A stretch of 64,000 nt of DNA from Phycisphaerales bacterium (GTDB lineage: Bacteria; Planctomycetota; Phycisphaerae; UBA1845). Both the position numbers and the translations under genes were made by a program. Of the stretch, positions 1 through 10,561 are shown piece after piece. Position 1 is the first letter of the stretch; each line of letters starts with the position of its first letter. The stretch covers positions 151,443-215,442 of the forward strand of contig JADZBE010000022.1 in assembly GCA_020852275.1 (NCBI GenBank), in the 5' to 3' direction. The notes under the pieces were generated by a model. That model was not told the origin of the DNA. It saw only the letters and a program-made list of their open reading frames with translations, and made no database searches.

Positions 1-1419
1 CTCGCGCCGACGCCGGCCCTGCGCGCGGCGATCGAGCAGACGATCACCGATGTTCTGACGTTTGCCTCAGATGTTCACGCGGGGCGAATCCGACCTTTGG
101 CCGCGGACGCCTCGGCGAGGTTCCGTCATGCGCTGCTGATCGGCATCGGCGGATCGGCGCTGGGTCCGCAGTTCGTCGCGGATGCGCTGTCGGAAGTGGA
201 GGCTGCGGCGCACGGCGCAACGGGCAGCGCGAGCCACGCCCTGCGCATGCACTTCCTCGACAACACGGATCCGGCGGGCATCGCGCGCGTGCTGACGGGC
301 ATCGGGCAAGACATGGGCAGGACCCTGGTCCTCGTCGTCTCGAAGTCCGGCGCGACGATCGAAACGCGCAACGGCATGTTGGAAACGCGGCACGCTTTCA
401 CTTCGCGCGGGCTGGATTTCGCCGCCCATGCCGTCGCGGTCACGGCGGAGGGCAGTGCTCTCGACGGGCTGGCCAAGTCGCAGCGGTGGCTGCGCACGTT
501 TCCCATGTGGGACTGGGTCGGCGGGCGCACCTCCGTGACGTCGGCGGTGGGGTTGCTCCCCGCGGCGCTTCAGGGGATCGACGTGCGGCGCCTGCTGGCG
601 GGCGCCGCGGCATGTGACGAAGCCACGCGCCAGCGCGACGCGCGGCGCAACCCAGCTCTGCTGATGTCACTGATGTGGCACTTCGCCGGCGGCGGGCGCG
701 GCGACCGGGCGATGGTGGTCCTTCCGTACTGCGACCGGCTGCTGCTCTTCTCGCGCTATCTGCAGCAGCTCGTCATGGAGTCGCTCGGCAAGGAGACCGC
801 GCGCGACGGTCGCGCTGTTCACCAGGGCCTGACCGTTTACGGCAACAAGGGCAGCACCGATCAGCACGCCTTCGTTCAGCAGTTGCGCGACGGGCGCGAC
901 GACTTCTTCGTCACCTTCATCCACGCGCTGGAAGACGGCTGCCCGCCGACGCCGGACGTGGAACCGGGGATCGCCACCGGCGACTATCTCCTTGGATTCA
1001 TGCTCGGCACGCGTGCGGCGCTGTCGGAAAAGGGCCGCCGGTCGATGACCCTTACGCTGCCGCGGATCGACGCGTTCTCCATCGGCGCGATGATCGCGCT
1101 CTTCGAACGCGCCGTCGGCTTTTACGCCGAACTGATCGACGTCAACGCGTACGACCAGCCCGGCGTGGAAGCGGGCAAGAAAGCCGCCGCCGGCGTGCTC
1201 GACCTTCAGCGGGCAGTCGCGTCTTGGCTCCGGTCGCACGCAAGCGGAAACTGGACGGCGGAGGAGACTGCCTCCGCGATCGGCCGCCCGAACGACGCCG
1301 AGCACGTTTTCCAGATTCTGGAACGGCTCGCCGCCAACGATCACCGGTCGATCCGCATCGAATCGGCGGGCACGGCCTTGCAGAGTCGTTACCGTTGGGC
1401 AGACCGCGCTGAGCGATGA
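1..1419 (+). CDS. pgi: Glucose-6-phosphate isomerase, 5'-partial
   Basis: Interconverts glucose-6-phosphate and fructose-6-phosphate in cytosolic glycolysis and gluconeogenesis. The frame is open from base 1, so the N-terminus lies outside the window and about 472 residues are visible; the TTG at 97 is internal. The SIS-fold substrate loop reads [10 protein letters not shown], followed by SKSGATIET. The family signature region is [11 protein letters not shown], with Thr where Tyr or Phe is usual. The catalytic Glu lies in [11 protein letters not shown], the His in [11 protein letters not shown] and the Lys in GVEAGKKAA, so the active site appears complete. A PPC-domain protein follows on the same strand after about 130 bases with no visible terminator. 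The assignment is firm; only the missing start is uncertain. Confidence 0.95.
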   Translation, partial: LAPTPALRAAIEQTITDVLTFASDVHAGRIRPLAADASARFRHALLIGIGGSALGPQFVADALSEVEAAAHGATGSASHALRMHFLDNTDPAGIARVLTGIGQDMGRTLVLVVSKSGATIETRNGMLETRHAFTSRGLDFAAHAVAVTAEGSALDGLAKSQRWLRTFPMWDWVGGRTSVTSAVGLLPAALQGIDVRRLLAGAAACDEATRQRDARRNPALLMSLMWHFAGGGRGDRAMVVLPYCDRLLLFSRYLQQLVMESLGKETARDGRAVHQGLTVYGNKGSTDQHAFVQQLRDGRDDFFVTFIHALEDGCPPTPDVEPGIATGDYLLGFMLGTRAALSEKGRRSMTLTLPRIDAFSIGAMIALFERAVGFYAELIDVNAYDQPGVEAGKKAAAGVLDLQRAVASWLRSHASGNWTAEETASAIGRPNDAEHVFQILERLAANDHRSIRIESAGTALQSRYRWADRAER

Positions 1420-1551
1420 TCGCGGTGGGTCGGTATGCTGACCGCAAGCTCAAACCATCCTGAAGCGTCGCAACGAAAGCCGGGTCGATGCACCACGGAC
1501 CGGAATCGCGTCATGGCAGGGCGGCCTGCTCTCGCTGCACGCCGCGTGAGC

Positions 1552-3969
1552 ATGTCCCGCAGCGCAGCGTGGCTCTGGCTTGTCGCGGGAGGCGCGGCGT
1601 GGGGCGGCGCGCCTCCGCAGATCAGCACCCTCCTTCCTCGCGGCGGGCAGCGCGGAACGGACGTCGTCGTCACGTTCGGCGGGGCCAGATTGGACCATCC
1701 CCTTGAAGTGCTGACCGATGCGCCGGGCATCTCGGCGACCGGCTTCGAGCCGGTGGACGCCGGAAATTTGCGATGCACGCTGCGCCTTGCAGCGGACGCC
1801 GCGCCGGGCCTGCACCGCCTGCGGCTGCGGACGGTGGACGGCGTTTCCAATCTCAAGCTTTTCTCGGTTTCCAACCTGCCCGAGTCGCCGGAGGTCGAGC
1901 CGAACAACACGCGCGCGCAGGCCGCGGCACTGAACCTCCCCGTGTGCATCAGCGGCGCCATCCCGCCGGAGGACGTGGACGTGTTCGCGTTTCACGCGGG
2001 AGCGGGGCAGACGCTGGCGTTTGAGGTCGAAGGCTTGCGGCTGGGCGACGCACTGTTCGACCCGCGCGTCGCCATCCTCGACGCCGGCGGAGGCGAGCTG
2101 GTCGTGGCGGACGATGTTCCCTTGTTGCGGCAGGATGCGGCCATCGTGCATACGTTCGCCGCGGAGGGGACGTATTTCGTGCAGGTGCGAGAGACGGCGT
2201 ACCGTGGCGGCGGGAACTTCTGGTATCGCCTTCACGCCGGTTCGTTTCCCCGGCCCACGGCGTGCATGCCTTGCGCTTTGCAGACCGGCACGACGGGGCA
2301 GGTCACTTGGCTTGGCGATGCGACGCTGAGCGTGCAGGCGGTCACGGTCGGCGCGACCGGTTGGCACGCGCTGGATGCGCAGCGGGCCGACGGGGCGGTC
2401 AGCCCGACGCCGCTGCCGCTGCGCGTCTGCGCGCATCCGGTCGGGATGGAGGCGGAGCCGAACAACGTTACGGACAACGCAACCTCGATCGCAGTGCCGG
2501 GAGGCGTCTGGGGCGTGCTCTACGGCGAGCGCGATGTGGACTGCTTCGTGTTCGACGGGGCGGCGGGTTTATCGCTCGAGGCGCGCGTGTACGCCCGCGC
2601 GATCGGGTCACCGGTGGATTCCGTGCTGAACGTCCGCAAGGCCACGGGCGAGGGGCTGGGCGGAGCGGACGACTCCGGTGGACCCGACAGCCGGGTGCGG
2701 TTCACCTGTGGGGCGAATGAGAAGGTGATCGTTGAAGTGCGCGATCTGTTGTTCCGCCAGGGACCGGATTTCACGTACTTCCTCGAGATCTTGCCGGTCA
2801 AGCCCGCGTTGACGCTTGCCGTCTCGTCCCCGGAGGCCTCGCTGACCATTGCCGCCGGCAATCGGGCGGCCTTGCTCGTGACGGGGACGCGCGCGGACTT
2901 CGGCGGGGCGCTGAAGATCAGTGCGCCGGGACTTCCCGCAGGCGTCACGGTCGCCTGCGAGGCCATGCACGAGTCCGTCGGTCAGCTTCCGCTCGTCTTC
3001 GAGGCGACAGCCGAAACAGTGCCCGCGGGCGCGCTGGTTGAACTCGTGGGCGAGACGGTGGATCCCGCCCTGGGCGTTCGCGGCGGACTTGCGCAGTCGA
3101 TCGACCTCGTCAAATATGAGAACAATCCGTTCTACTCCGTGAGCGTCGATCGGCTGGCCGTGGCGGTGGCGAGGCCCGCCCCGCTGCGCGTGGACGTGGA
3201 TCCGCCGCCGGTCCCGCTGGTGCGCATGGGGTCGATGGTGCTCCCCGTGCGCGTGCAGCGTGCGGAAGGCTTCAGCGGCCCGGTCACCGTGCGGATGCTC
3301 TGGAACCCGCCGGGCATCGGCTCGGGTACGCTTGAACTTCCGCCGGACAAGTCCGAGGGAGCGCTTCCGCTCAATGCCGCGGGCAACGCGGCCGTCGGCG
3401 TCTGGAAGATCGCGTTGACCGCCACCACCGACGGCGGCGGCGCGCCGATCGAGGTCTCCACGTCGCTGGTTCCCTTGCAGGTGGCCGAGCCGTTCGTCGA
3501 GTTTGCCGTGCAGAAATCACGCACCGAGCAGGGCAAGGGCGTCGAGGTGCTGGTCAAGGTCACGCAGCGAACGCCGTTCGACGGGGAAATTCAGGCGCAG
3601 CTCCTGGGTCTGCCCGGGAAGGTCCTGGCCGCACCCATGCCGATGACGAAAGACACGGGGGAGATCAAGTACGTGCTTGAGGTTCCGCCGGATGCGCCGC
3701 CCGGCGAACACAACACGCTGTTCGTTCACGCCGACGTTCCCGGAAGCGGCGGGGCGGTGGCGCACAACTCGCCGGCCGGGCAGCTCATCGTGGACAAACC
3801 GCTTCCTCCGAAAGATCCGCAGCAGGAGGCGGCGCGTCAGGAAGCGGCGCGGAAGGCGCAGGAGGAGAAGGATCGCAAGAAAGCGGAGCGGCTCGCGGCC
3901 ATCGAAGCGCGCCGCGCCGAGGCGAAGAAGCAGGCCCCGCCGCCGACTGAACCGAAGCCGCAGGAGTGA
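1552..3969 (+). CDS. Exported protein with two PPC (pre-peptidase C-terminal) domains
   Basis: Predicted exported protein of 805 residues, function unknown. The ATG at 1552 is preferred because it directly opens a signal peptide (MSRSAAWLWLVAGGAAWG); the frame extends upstream to 1435 but gives an Arg-rich leader without a signal. Residues about 20-100 look like an immunoglobulin-like fold. Two PPC-type domains follow, each opening with the diagnostic EPNN motif (EVEPNNTRAQ, then EAEPNNVTDN) and containing a DVDVFAF or DVDCFVF strand. The rest is beta-rich. The last 50 residues are a charged Lys/Glu/Ala segment ending in a Pro-rich tail, probably a helix or coiled coil. Tandem PPC proteins of this kind are common in planctomycetes. 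No peptidase domain is seen. Confidence 0.8.
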   Translation: MSRSAAWLWLVAGGAAWGGAPPQISTLLPRGGQRGTDVVVTFGGARLDHPLEVLTDAPGISATGFEPVDAGNLRCTLRLAADAAPGLHRLRLRTVDGVSNLKLFSVSNLPESPEVEPNNTRAQAAALNLPVCISGAIPPEDVDVFAFHAGAGQTLAFEVEGLRLGDALFDPRVAILDAGGGELVVADDVPLLRQDAAIVHTFAAEGTYFVQVRETAYRGGGNFWYRLHAGSFPRPTACMPCALQTGTTGQVTWLGDATLSVQAVTVGATGWHALDAQRADGAVSPTPLPLRVCAHPVGMEAEPNNVTDNATSIAVPGGVWGVLYGERDVDCFVFDGAAGLSLEARVYARAIGSPVDSVLNVRKATGEGLGGADDSGGPDSRVRFTCGANEKVIVEVRDLLFRQGPDFTYFLEILPVKPALTLAVSSPEASLTIAAGNRAALLVTGTRADFGGALKISAPGLPAGVTVACEAMHESVGQLPLVFEATAETVPAGALVELVGETVDPALGVRGGLAQSIDLVKYENNPFYSVSVDRLAVAVARPAPLRVDVDPPPVPLVRMGSMVLPVRVQRAEGFSGPVTVRMLWNPPGIGSGTLELPPDKSEGALPLNAAGNAAVGVWKIALTATTDGGGAPIEVSTSLVPLQVAEPFVEFAVQKSRTEQGKGVEVLVKVTQRTPFDGEIQAQLLGLPGKVLAAPMPMTKDTGEIKYVLEVPPDAPPGEHNTLFVHADVPGSGGAVAHNSPAGQLIVDKPLPPKDPQQEAARQEAARKAQEEKDRKKAERLAAIEARRAEAKKQAPPPTEPKPQE

Positions 3970-4000
3970 CGGTGGGCGGCTCGCAAGCTACGAGGAGTGT

Positions 4001-4054
4001 TTCAGGAGGGTTCAGGGATCAGGATTCAGGGTTCAGGGTTCAGGGTTCAGGAAT
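4001..4054. repeat. GGGTTCA short tandem repeat
   Basis: Tandem copies of the heptamer GGGTTCA, some degenerate (GGGATCA, GGATTCA), just downstream of the PPC gene. The same heptamer array occurs at 28061-28155. It resembles telomere-like repeats but is interstitial. Confidence 0.8.
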
Positions 4055-4081
4055 CTGAGTCCAGGCTTCACGGTTTGGAAA

Positions 4082-4205
4082 TAATCCGCGATGGGCGCAG
4101 ATGGGCGCAGATGCAGCGGTCACATGCAGGACTTTGGAGCTGTCGTCGGGCTTCGGCAGGACTCCAGAATCTTCTTTACGCCCATCTGCGCCCTCTGTGG
4201 ATAAA
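4082..4205. repeat. Small inverted-repeat element with GCAGATGGGCGCAGAT-type ends
   Basis: The left end (4082-4110) contains GATGGGCGCAGATGGGCG and the right end (4175-4205) carries its near-exact reverse complement, ACGCCCATCTGCGCCCTC. About 120 bases in total with no ORF. It has the same architecture as the larger element at 33706-34163, so it may be a MITE-like or palindromic intergenic element. Confidence 0.6.
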
Positions 4206-4248
4206 CTCCCGGCACCCGACTGCATGAAAGCTCACCGAATGGAAACCG

Positions 4249-4320
4249 GGTGGCACAGTCTCGCGCGGTGACGCCGTATTCCCAAGCCACGGCCTGGCGA
4301 GTACGCCCGACCGTGCCACC
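4249..4320. repeat. Dispersed element bounded by GGTGGCACAGTC / GACCGTGCCACC
   Basis: A 72-base segment whose ends form an inverted repeat matching at 11 of 12 positions. A similar element with the same GGTGGCAC boundaries lies at 9010-9110. No coding content. Confidence 0.5.
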
Positions 4321-4387
4321 AGCCGACTGAATACCTGCTGGCTGCTGGGGAACCGTGCCGCGCGGTTTCCCATCCGCGAGCTTTGTT

Positions 4388-5551
4388 TCAGGGGACATGA
4401 GGCGGCGGCGCGTCGCCTTTCGGGTCGGAAGGATCGAACGGCTCCTCGACGATTTCGGGCAGTGCGCCCAGTTCCGTCGCCCGCGCCAATGTGACCTCGA
4501 TGTTCAGCGCCTCCTCGCCTCGCAGCAGTTTCATTCGCACGCTTCGACCCGCCGGCAGGAGCGAGAACTTCTGAAAAAACTGCCCGTAGTGGAGGATGGG
4601 CGCGCCGTCCACTTCGACGATGCGATCTCCCTTGCGCGCGCCGGCGGATCGCATCGGCGACGGGTCCGCGAGGTTGTCAAGGATCACGGCGTCGTCCCGA
4701 TGCGGATCGACGGCGATGCCAAGCCAGCCGCGGTAAACGCTCTGCCCTGTTTTCAGCCCGGCGACGATCGCGTCCACGCGGTCCTTCGTCAGCGCGAAGC
4801 CCACGCCGGAATCGTACATCTCAATGCCGGCAAGCTCTCCGGGGCGCTGCGCCATCGGGACGCACAGGCCGATGACCCGCCCGTCGAGGGTGGCCAGAGG
4901 TCCGCCGTAATTGGCGGGGCTGAGCTTGGCGTCGGTCTGAACGCAGTTTCCGGACATCCGCCGCAGCGCGCTTACGATGCCGACGCTGACCGCCGGCGTG
5001 CGCGAGCCGAGTCCCAGACCCAACGCCATCACGCCCTCGCCCACGCGAAGGTCCGCCGGCAACGCCCATGTCGGCACGGGCAGGTCCTTCGCATTCGTCT
5101 TCAGCAGCGCGACCTTGTGGACCTGGTCGCGCGCGATCAGGTCGGCGGCCAGCCGGCGCCCGTCGGAGAGCACGACTGAAATGAGTTCCGGCTCGCGGAC
5201 GAAGTTGAAGCTGCTGGTGACGATGTAACCGTCGGCGGAGTAGACGATGCCCGTCGTGGGACCGTCGGCGACGCGAAAGGAGGAACCGGGCGTGTCGCGA
5301 AACGTCTCCTGCCGCGGCTTGCGCGGCGGCGCGCCCGGTGCGTCGTCGCTGGATTCAGCTTCGACGATTTCAACCGGCTGCGAGCCGCCCACCGTTTCAA
5401 TGCGGACGAGCGAGGGCGACACCCTGGAGTGGAGGTTTCGAAGAAGTTCTTCCGCGACTTTCGCTTCGCTCTTGGAGGGCGCGGACTGAGGAATCGGGCT
5501 TGCGCTCGCGCTGATCGCCGTCGCGCAGATGGAGAGGATCATCAACGCCAT
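4388..5551 (-). CDS. HtrA/DegP-like trypsin-fold protein with PDZ domain, catalytically inactive
   Basis: 387-residue predicted periplasmic protein. A signal peptide (MALMILSICATAISASA) starts at the chosen ATG; the reading frame stays open far upstream, antisense to other genes, and is not coding there. Residues about 95-245 align by motif with the HtrA protease fold (DGYIVTS, LSDGRRLAADL, GGPLATLDGRVIG). All three catalytic positions are changed: His to Phe115 (TSSFN for TNNHV), Asp to Lys146 (HKVALLK for TDLAVLK) and Ser to Tyr215 (ANYGGPL for GNSGGPL). A PDZ domain follows from about residue 260 (YRGWLGIAVD, AGARKGDRIVEVDG). It is probably a substrate-binding or scaffold pseudoprotease. 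It is transcribed divergently from the spermidine-synthase-like gene; a TATAAT hexamer lies on this strand at 5828-5823. Confidence 0.85.
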   Translation of the reverse strand: MALMILSICATAISASASPIPQSAPSKSEAKVAEELLRNLHSRVSPSLVRIETVGGSQPVEIVEAESSDDAPGAPPRKPRQETFRDTPGSSFRVADGPTTGIVYSADGYIVTSSFNFVREPELISVVLSDGRRLAADLIARDQVHKVALLKTNAKDLPVPTWALPADLRVGEGVMALGLGLGSRTPAVSVGIVSALRRMSGNCVQTDAKLSPANYGGPLATLDGRVIGLCVPMAQRPGELAGIEMYDSGVGFALTKDRVDAIVAGLKTGQSVYRGWLGIAVDPHRDDAVILDNLADPSPMRSAGARKGDRIVEVDGAPILHYGQFFQKFSLLPAGRSVRMKLLRGEEALNIEVTLARATELGALPEIVEEPFDPSDPKGDAPPPHVP

Positions 5552-5701
5552 GCACGTCCAGGCAGGAGCGAGGGCATGATGGGCATCGCGTTCGCAGGGG
5601 CGAGGATCGCGGATTCGCCGTGGCGGACTCGACGCGGCGGACCGCCGTCCGGGCGCTGGATAGGGATTCGACGCCCGGTTGGCGTGAACCCTTGAGGAGA
5701 C

Positions 5702-5723
5702 CGCTTCCTTACGGGCGCGGCTC
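5702..5723 (-). repeat. Degenerate copy of the GAGCCGCGACCGTSAGGGAGCG repeat
   Basis: CGCTTCCTTACGGGCGCGGCTC differs at four positions from the reverse complement of the 22-base repeat found at 40394, 41901 and 42112. It lies upstream of the pseudoprotease gene. Confidence 0.45.
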
Positions 5724-5801
5724 TGACAGGCGCGGCTCTGATGGCGCCATCGCGGCACCGCCTTCGGTTCGACCATCGAGAAGCCCTGATTCCGACTATC
5801 G

Positions 5802-5830
5802 TTGATTAAGGTCACATCGATCATTATAAC
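5802..5830 (+). promoter_or_regulatory. Sigma-70-type promoter for the spermidine-synthase-like gene
   Basis: TTGATT (5802-5807), a 17-base spacer, then TATAAC (5825-5830). The expected start near 5837 leaves a leader of about 70 bases before the ATG at 5909 and supports that start over the GTG at 5843. The overlapping TATAAT on the opposite strand (5828-5823) suggests a compact divergent promoter for the HtrA-like gene, although its -35 is poor. Confidence 0.6.
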
Positions 5831-5908
5831 CCATGGCACGCTGTGCCGCAGGCCTCCTTTTCGGGCGCGGCGGACGCGGCGGACGGCATCCTCGCGGAAC
5901 TTCGCCGC

Positions 5909-8900
5909 ATGGCGCTTCATCTTATCCTCTACATCTGCTTCTTCCTCTCCGGCGCTGCCGGGTTGCTCTACGAGATCTACTGGGCGCAGCGGTTCGGGCT
6001 GCTGCTCGGGTTGGATGTGTTCAGCCACGCGGCGGTGCTGACGGCGTTCATGGGCGGTCTGGCGCTGGGCAGCCACGTGGCGGGGCGGCGAGGGGACCGG
6101 GCGGTGAGGCCCTGGCAGACCTACGCACGGCTGGAGCTGGGGATCGGCGCGTTCGGACTGCTCATCCCCCTCGTCCTTCCCATGCTCAACGCTCCGCTCC
6201 GCTGGATGTATGCCGCAACCGACGGCGCGCCGGCGCCGATGACCGCGGCGAGGTTCGTGCTGGCCGTGGGGATTCTCCTCATTCCCACGTCGCTGATGGG
6301 CGCGACGTTGCCGGTGATGGCGCTGGCGATTCGCAACGAAGGCGAACGGCTCGGCGCGGTGGTGGGTCGGCTCTACGCGCTCAACACGATCGGCGCGGTG
6401 GTCGGCGTGCTGGCCGGCGGGTTCGTGCTCGGCGAGGCGATCGGGCTGCTGGGGACAAACCTGACCGCCGTCGGTCTGAACGTCGTTGCGGCGGGGCTGG
6501 CGTGGTACGCGGGGCGCGGCCGGACCACGAGCGTGGACGGCATGGGTGTTGGGGATGCTGGGACAACGGAGTTGCGACCCGCTTCCACGGGGGAGCGCGG
6601 TGATGGGGCGGGCGAGCAAGTTCCCCCGCTTGCGCCAACCTCGGGCGCGTCGGACATGGCGCTGGAGGACGACGCCGGGCGCGGCGTGTGGCTGGTCGCG
6701 ATCGGCGCGGGGATGACCGGCGCGGCGGGCATGATGACGCAGATCGGTTGGACGCGCGTGATTGCCTTCTGCGTGGGAAGCTCCACCTATGCTTTCAGCC
6801 TGATCGTGGCCGTGTTCCTTGTCGGGCTGGCGCTGGGCGCGAGCGCGGCTTCGTGGCTGGTGAGGCGGTTCCGCGACGCGGCGGTGCCGTGGTCGGCGGC
6901 GTGCATGGCGACTTCCATCTTTTGCTGGGCGGTCATGTTGGTGCTGGGCGGCGCGCCGGTTCGCACGCTTCAGCTTTTGCAGGAGCTTGTGGCGGACGGC
7001 GCTTCGGCGATGACCATCTATCAGCAGGTGGGATGGCGCACGTTCATGCTGCTGGCGTTGCCGACGCTGGCGCTGGGGGCGACGTTTCCGCTGGCGTGCG
7101 ACGCTTGGGCGCAGCGGCGCCGCGCCGGCACGGCGCGCACCACCGGCTCGGTGTACGCCATCAACACCATCGGCGCGATGCTCGGCTCGGCGATGGGCGG
7201 GCTTGTGCTGCTGGATGCAGTCGGCGTGCAGGGAACGTTGCACGCCGGCGCGATCCTCTACGGGCTGGCAGGCGTGCTCGGCGCCGTTGCGGCACGTCCG
7301 ATCGACGCCCGCGCCTTCCGGCTCGCGTCCGGCGGGCTGGGACTTCTGACGCTCTGCGCGGGCTATGTGTTCGGCGTGAGCTGGGACCGCAAGGTGTTCG
7401 TGTTCGGTCCTTTCCTGCTGCAGGTGCCGCTGGAGCATCCGCCGGTGGTGATGTTCTACCGCGAGGCCGCGGCGGGAACCGTGGCGATCGTGCGCGAGCG
7501 GGCCGAGGACATCGGGGCCAGCCGCGACAACACCGTGCTGGTCTGCGGCGGCAAGCCCGACGCCAGCGACCGCTACGACATGGGCACGCAAGTCCTGCTC
7601 GGTCATCTGCCCATGATTCTGCATGAGGAGGCAAAGGAAGCGGCCGTCATTGGTCTGGGCAGCGGGGTCACGCTGCGCGCGGTGCTGACCTACCCGGTTC
7701 AGCGCGTGGATGTCGTGGAAATGTCGCGCGCCGTCGTGGACGGCGTGCATCCGCCGGACGGCGCGCCCGGACCTTTCGACCCGGTCAACGGGCGATGCCT
7801 GGACGACCCACGCGCGAACGTCATCATCGCCGATGGCCGCAATCATCTCGCCCTGACGGACCGGACGTACGACGTGATCATCTCCGAGCCGTCGAACCCC
7901 TGGATGGCCGGCGTGGCGTATCTGTTCACGCGCGAGCACTTCGAGAACTGCCGGTCGCGCTTGAAGGAGGGGGGGATCCTCTGTCAGTGGCTGCACTCGT
8001 ATTCCCTGCCGCCGCGCGAGTTCCTCCGCGTCATGCAGACGGTGGACGAGGTGTTCGATTCGACGACGGTCTGGCTTTCGCCGTCGCTGGACGACTACTG
8101 CATCATCGCCACGGACCGTCCGCGCGACGCTTGGACCACGGTGGGGCGCTGGATGCAGCGGCCCGAAGTTGCCGAGAACTTGCGGAGCATCCGCATCGAA
8201 TCCGCCGCGGACCTGTTCGGCTCCTTCCTGCTGGACTGCGCGACGCTGCGCGGAAAGCGATTGGATTCTTCCTTGGGCGTCTTCGGCGAGCTGGAGCCGA
8301 ACACCGACGATCACAACGAGCTGAACTTCCAGGCCGTGCGCAGCTTCTGGCGCGCCGGCGGCGTGGGCGCGTATCGCCCGCTTTATGATCACACGGACTT
8401 CCCCCGGACCTGGGCTGCGTCGTTGCTGAACGGTGCGGTCGAGGACGCTTCGTGGGTGCGGCGCATCGAGGATGTGCAGGACGCGCACCGGCTGATGGAC
8501 TGGTATCAGGACACCCTCAAGGCGAGCCGGGCGCGGGCCGCGCGGCGGCTGGGCGTGGAGACGGTTGCTTACGACAACATCGCACGGGACGCCTTCGAGG
8601 CGAGCCTCAAACACGAGAAGCCGCCGCCCGACGAGGCTGACATCAACCTGTCGATCAAGCATGCGCGGGCTGCGATCGCCGAGGCGCGACTTGCGTCCGA
8701 CGCGATGGTCCGGCATCGCCGCGCGCGGGACGCGAGGATGTACGCGCTGCTGGCGGTGGAAGGGGACGCCGAGGGCGGCGAGGCGGACGCGCTGCTGGCC
8801 GAGGCGCTGCTCCTCATGGGTCGCGGCGATGAGGCGCGCGCCGCCCTTGCGCTCGCCGTGGACAAAGGCGCCCAACCGGACGACGCTCTTCGACGCCAGA

Positions 8901-9007
8901 TCGAGGCAGGAGCCGTCTCCGCGCCGGCGCCCGCCGTGGCCGCGCCGCCACCCGGCGTGGTCGCGCCCCCGCGCGCCGGCACAGCGCCTCCGCCCGGCGC
9001 GCCGTGA
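5909..9007 (+). CDS. Membrane-fused spermidine synthase-like (SAM-binding) protein
   Basis: 1032 residues. The chosen ATG starts directly at the first membrane helix (MALHLILYICFFLSGAAGLL). Residues 1-210 and about 250-510 are two sets of hydrophobic helices with MFS-like loops (GATLPVMALAI, YALNTIGAVVG, repeated as YAINTIGAMLG), indicating an internal duplication. A Rossmann methyltransferase-like domain follows, with the SAM/decarboxylated-SAM loop AVIGLGSGVTLRAV near residue 580, VDVVEMS, and the active-site-like strand YDVIISEPSNPWMAG of the spermidine synthase family. The last 200 residues are helical, TPR-like, with an Ala/Pro tail. Fusions like this are frequent in planctomycetes; whether they make polyamines is unproven, and no speD is nearby. 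Confidence 0.85.
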   Translation: MALHLILYICFFLSGAAGLLYEIYWAQRFGLLLGLDVFSHAAVLTAFMGGLALGSHVAGRRGDRAVRPWQTYARLELGIGAFGLLIPLVLPMLNAPLRWMYAATDGAPAPMTAARFVLAVGILLIPTSLMGATLPVMALAIRNEGERLGAVVGRLYALNTIGAVVGVLAGGFVLGEAIGLLGTNLTAVGLNVVAAGLAWYAGRGRTTSVDGMGVGDAGTTELRPASTGERGDGAGEQVPPLAPTSGASDMALEDDAGRGVWLVAIGAGMTGAAGMMTQIGWTRVIAFCVGSSTYAFSLIVAVFLVGLALGASAASWLVRRFRDAAVPWSAACMATSIFCWAVMLVLGGAPVRTLQLLQELVADGASAMTIYQQVGWRTFMLLALPTLALGATFPLACDAWAQRRRAGTARTTGSVYAINTIGAMLGSAMGGLVLLDAVGVQGTLHAGAILYGLAGVLGAVAARPIDARAFRLASGGLGLLTLCAGYVFGVSWDRKVFVFGPFLLQVPLEHPPVVMFYREAAAGTVAIVRERAEDIGASRDNTVLVCGGKPDASDRYDMGTQVLLGHLPMILHEEAKEAAVIGLGSGVTLRAVLTYPVQRVDVVEMSRAVVDGVHPPDGAPGPFDPVNGRCLDDPRANVIIADGRNHLALTDRTYDVIISEPSNPWMAGVAYLFTREHFENCRSRLKEGGILCQWLHSYSLPPREFLRVMQTVDEVFDSTTVWLSPSLDDYCIIATDRPRDAWTTVGRWMQRPEVAENLRSIRIESAADLFGSFLLDCATLRGKRLDSSLGVFGELEPNTDDHNELNFQAVRSFWRAGGVGAYRPLYDHTDFPRTWAASLLNGAVEDASWVRRIEDVQDAHRLMDWYQDTLKASRARAARRLGVETVAYDNIARDAFEASLKHEKPPPDEADINLSIKHARAAIAEARLASDAMVRHRRARDARMYALLAVEGDAEGGEADALLAEALLLMGRGDEARAALALAVDKGAQPDDALRRQIEAGAVSAPAPAVAAPPPGVVAPPRAGTAPPPGAP

Positions 9008-9009
9008 TG

Positions 9010-9110
9010 GGTGGCACGGTCTGACGTACTTGCCTGACCGGGATGAGCGTGGATGGAGCGAACGCGCCCGCGGATCGCTCACCGGTCCGCTGCTGCGGAC
9101 CTGTGCCACC
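9010..9110. repeat. Dispersed element with GGTGGCAC ends and internal GGTCCGCTGCTGCGGACC palindrome
   Basis: GGTGGCACGGTC at 9010 is mirrored by GGACCTGTGCCACC ending at 9110. The right part holds the 18-base palindrome GGTCCGCTGCTGCGGACC (9084-9101), also present at 32372-32391 in an extended 20-base form. It lies in the pocket between the preceding gene and hslU. Confidence 0.6.
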
Positions 9111-9214
9111 CCCGCGGTCCCTCTTTCCCCAGAATGCGGTTGCGCCCACCTGGGCCGTCGGCGCTGCCGAATGAATGCTGGCGTCGCGCCGCAAGGCGCG
9201 ATACATCTTCCTTG

Positions 9215-10561
<1,347 letters not shown>

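Noticed and set aside
4388..5551. Active DegP-type protease
   Set aside because: All three catalytic residues are substituted.
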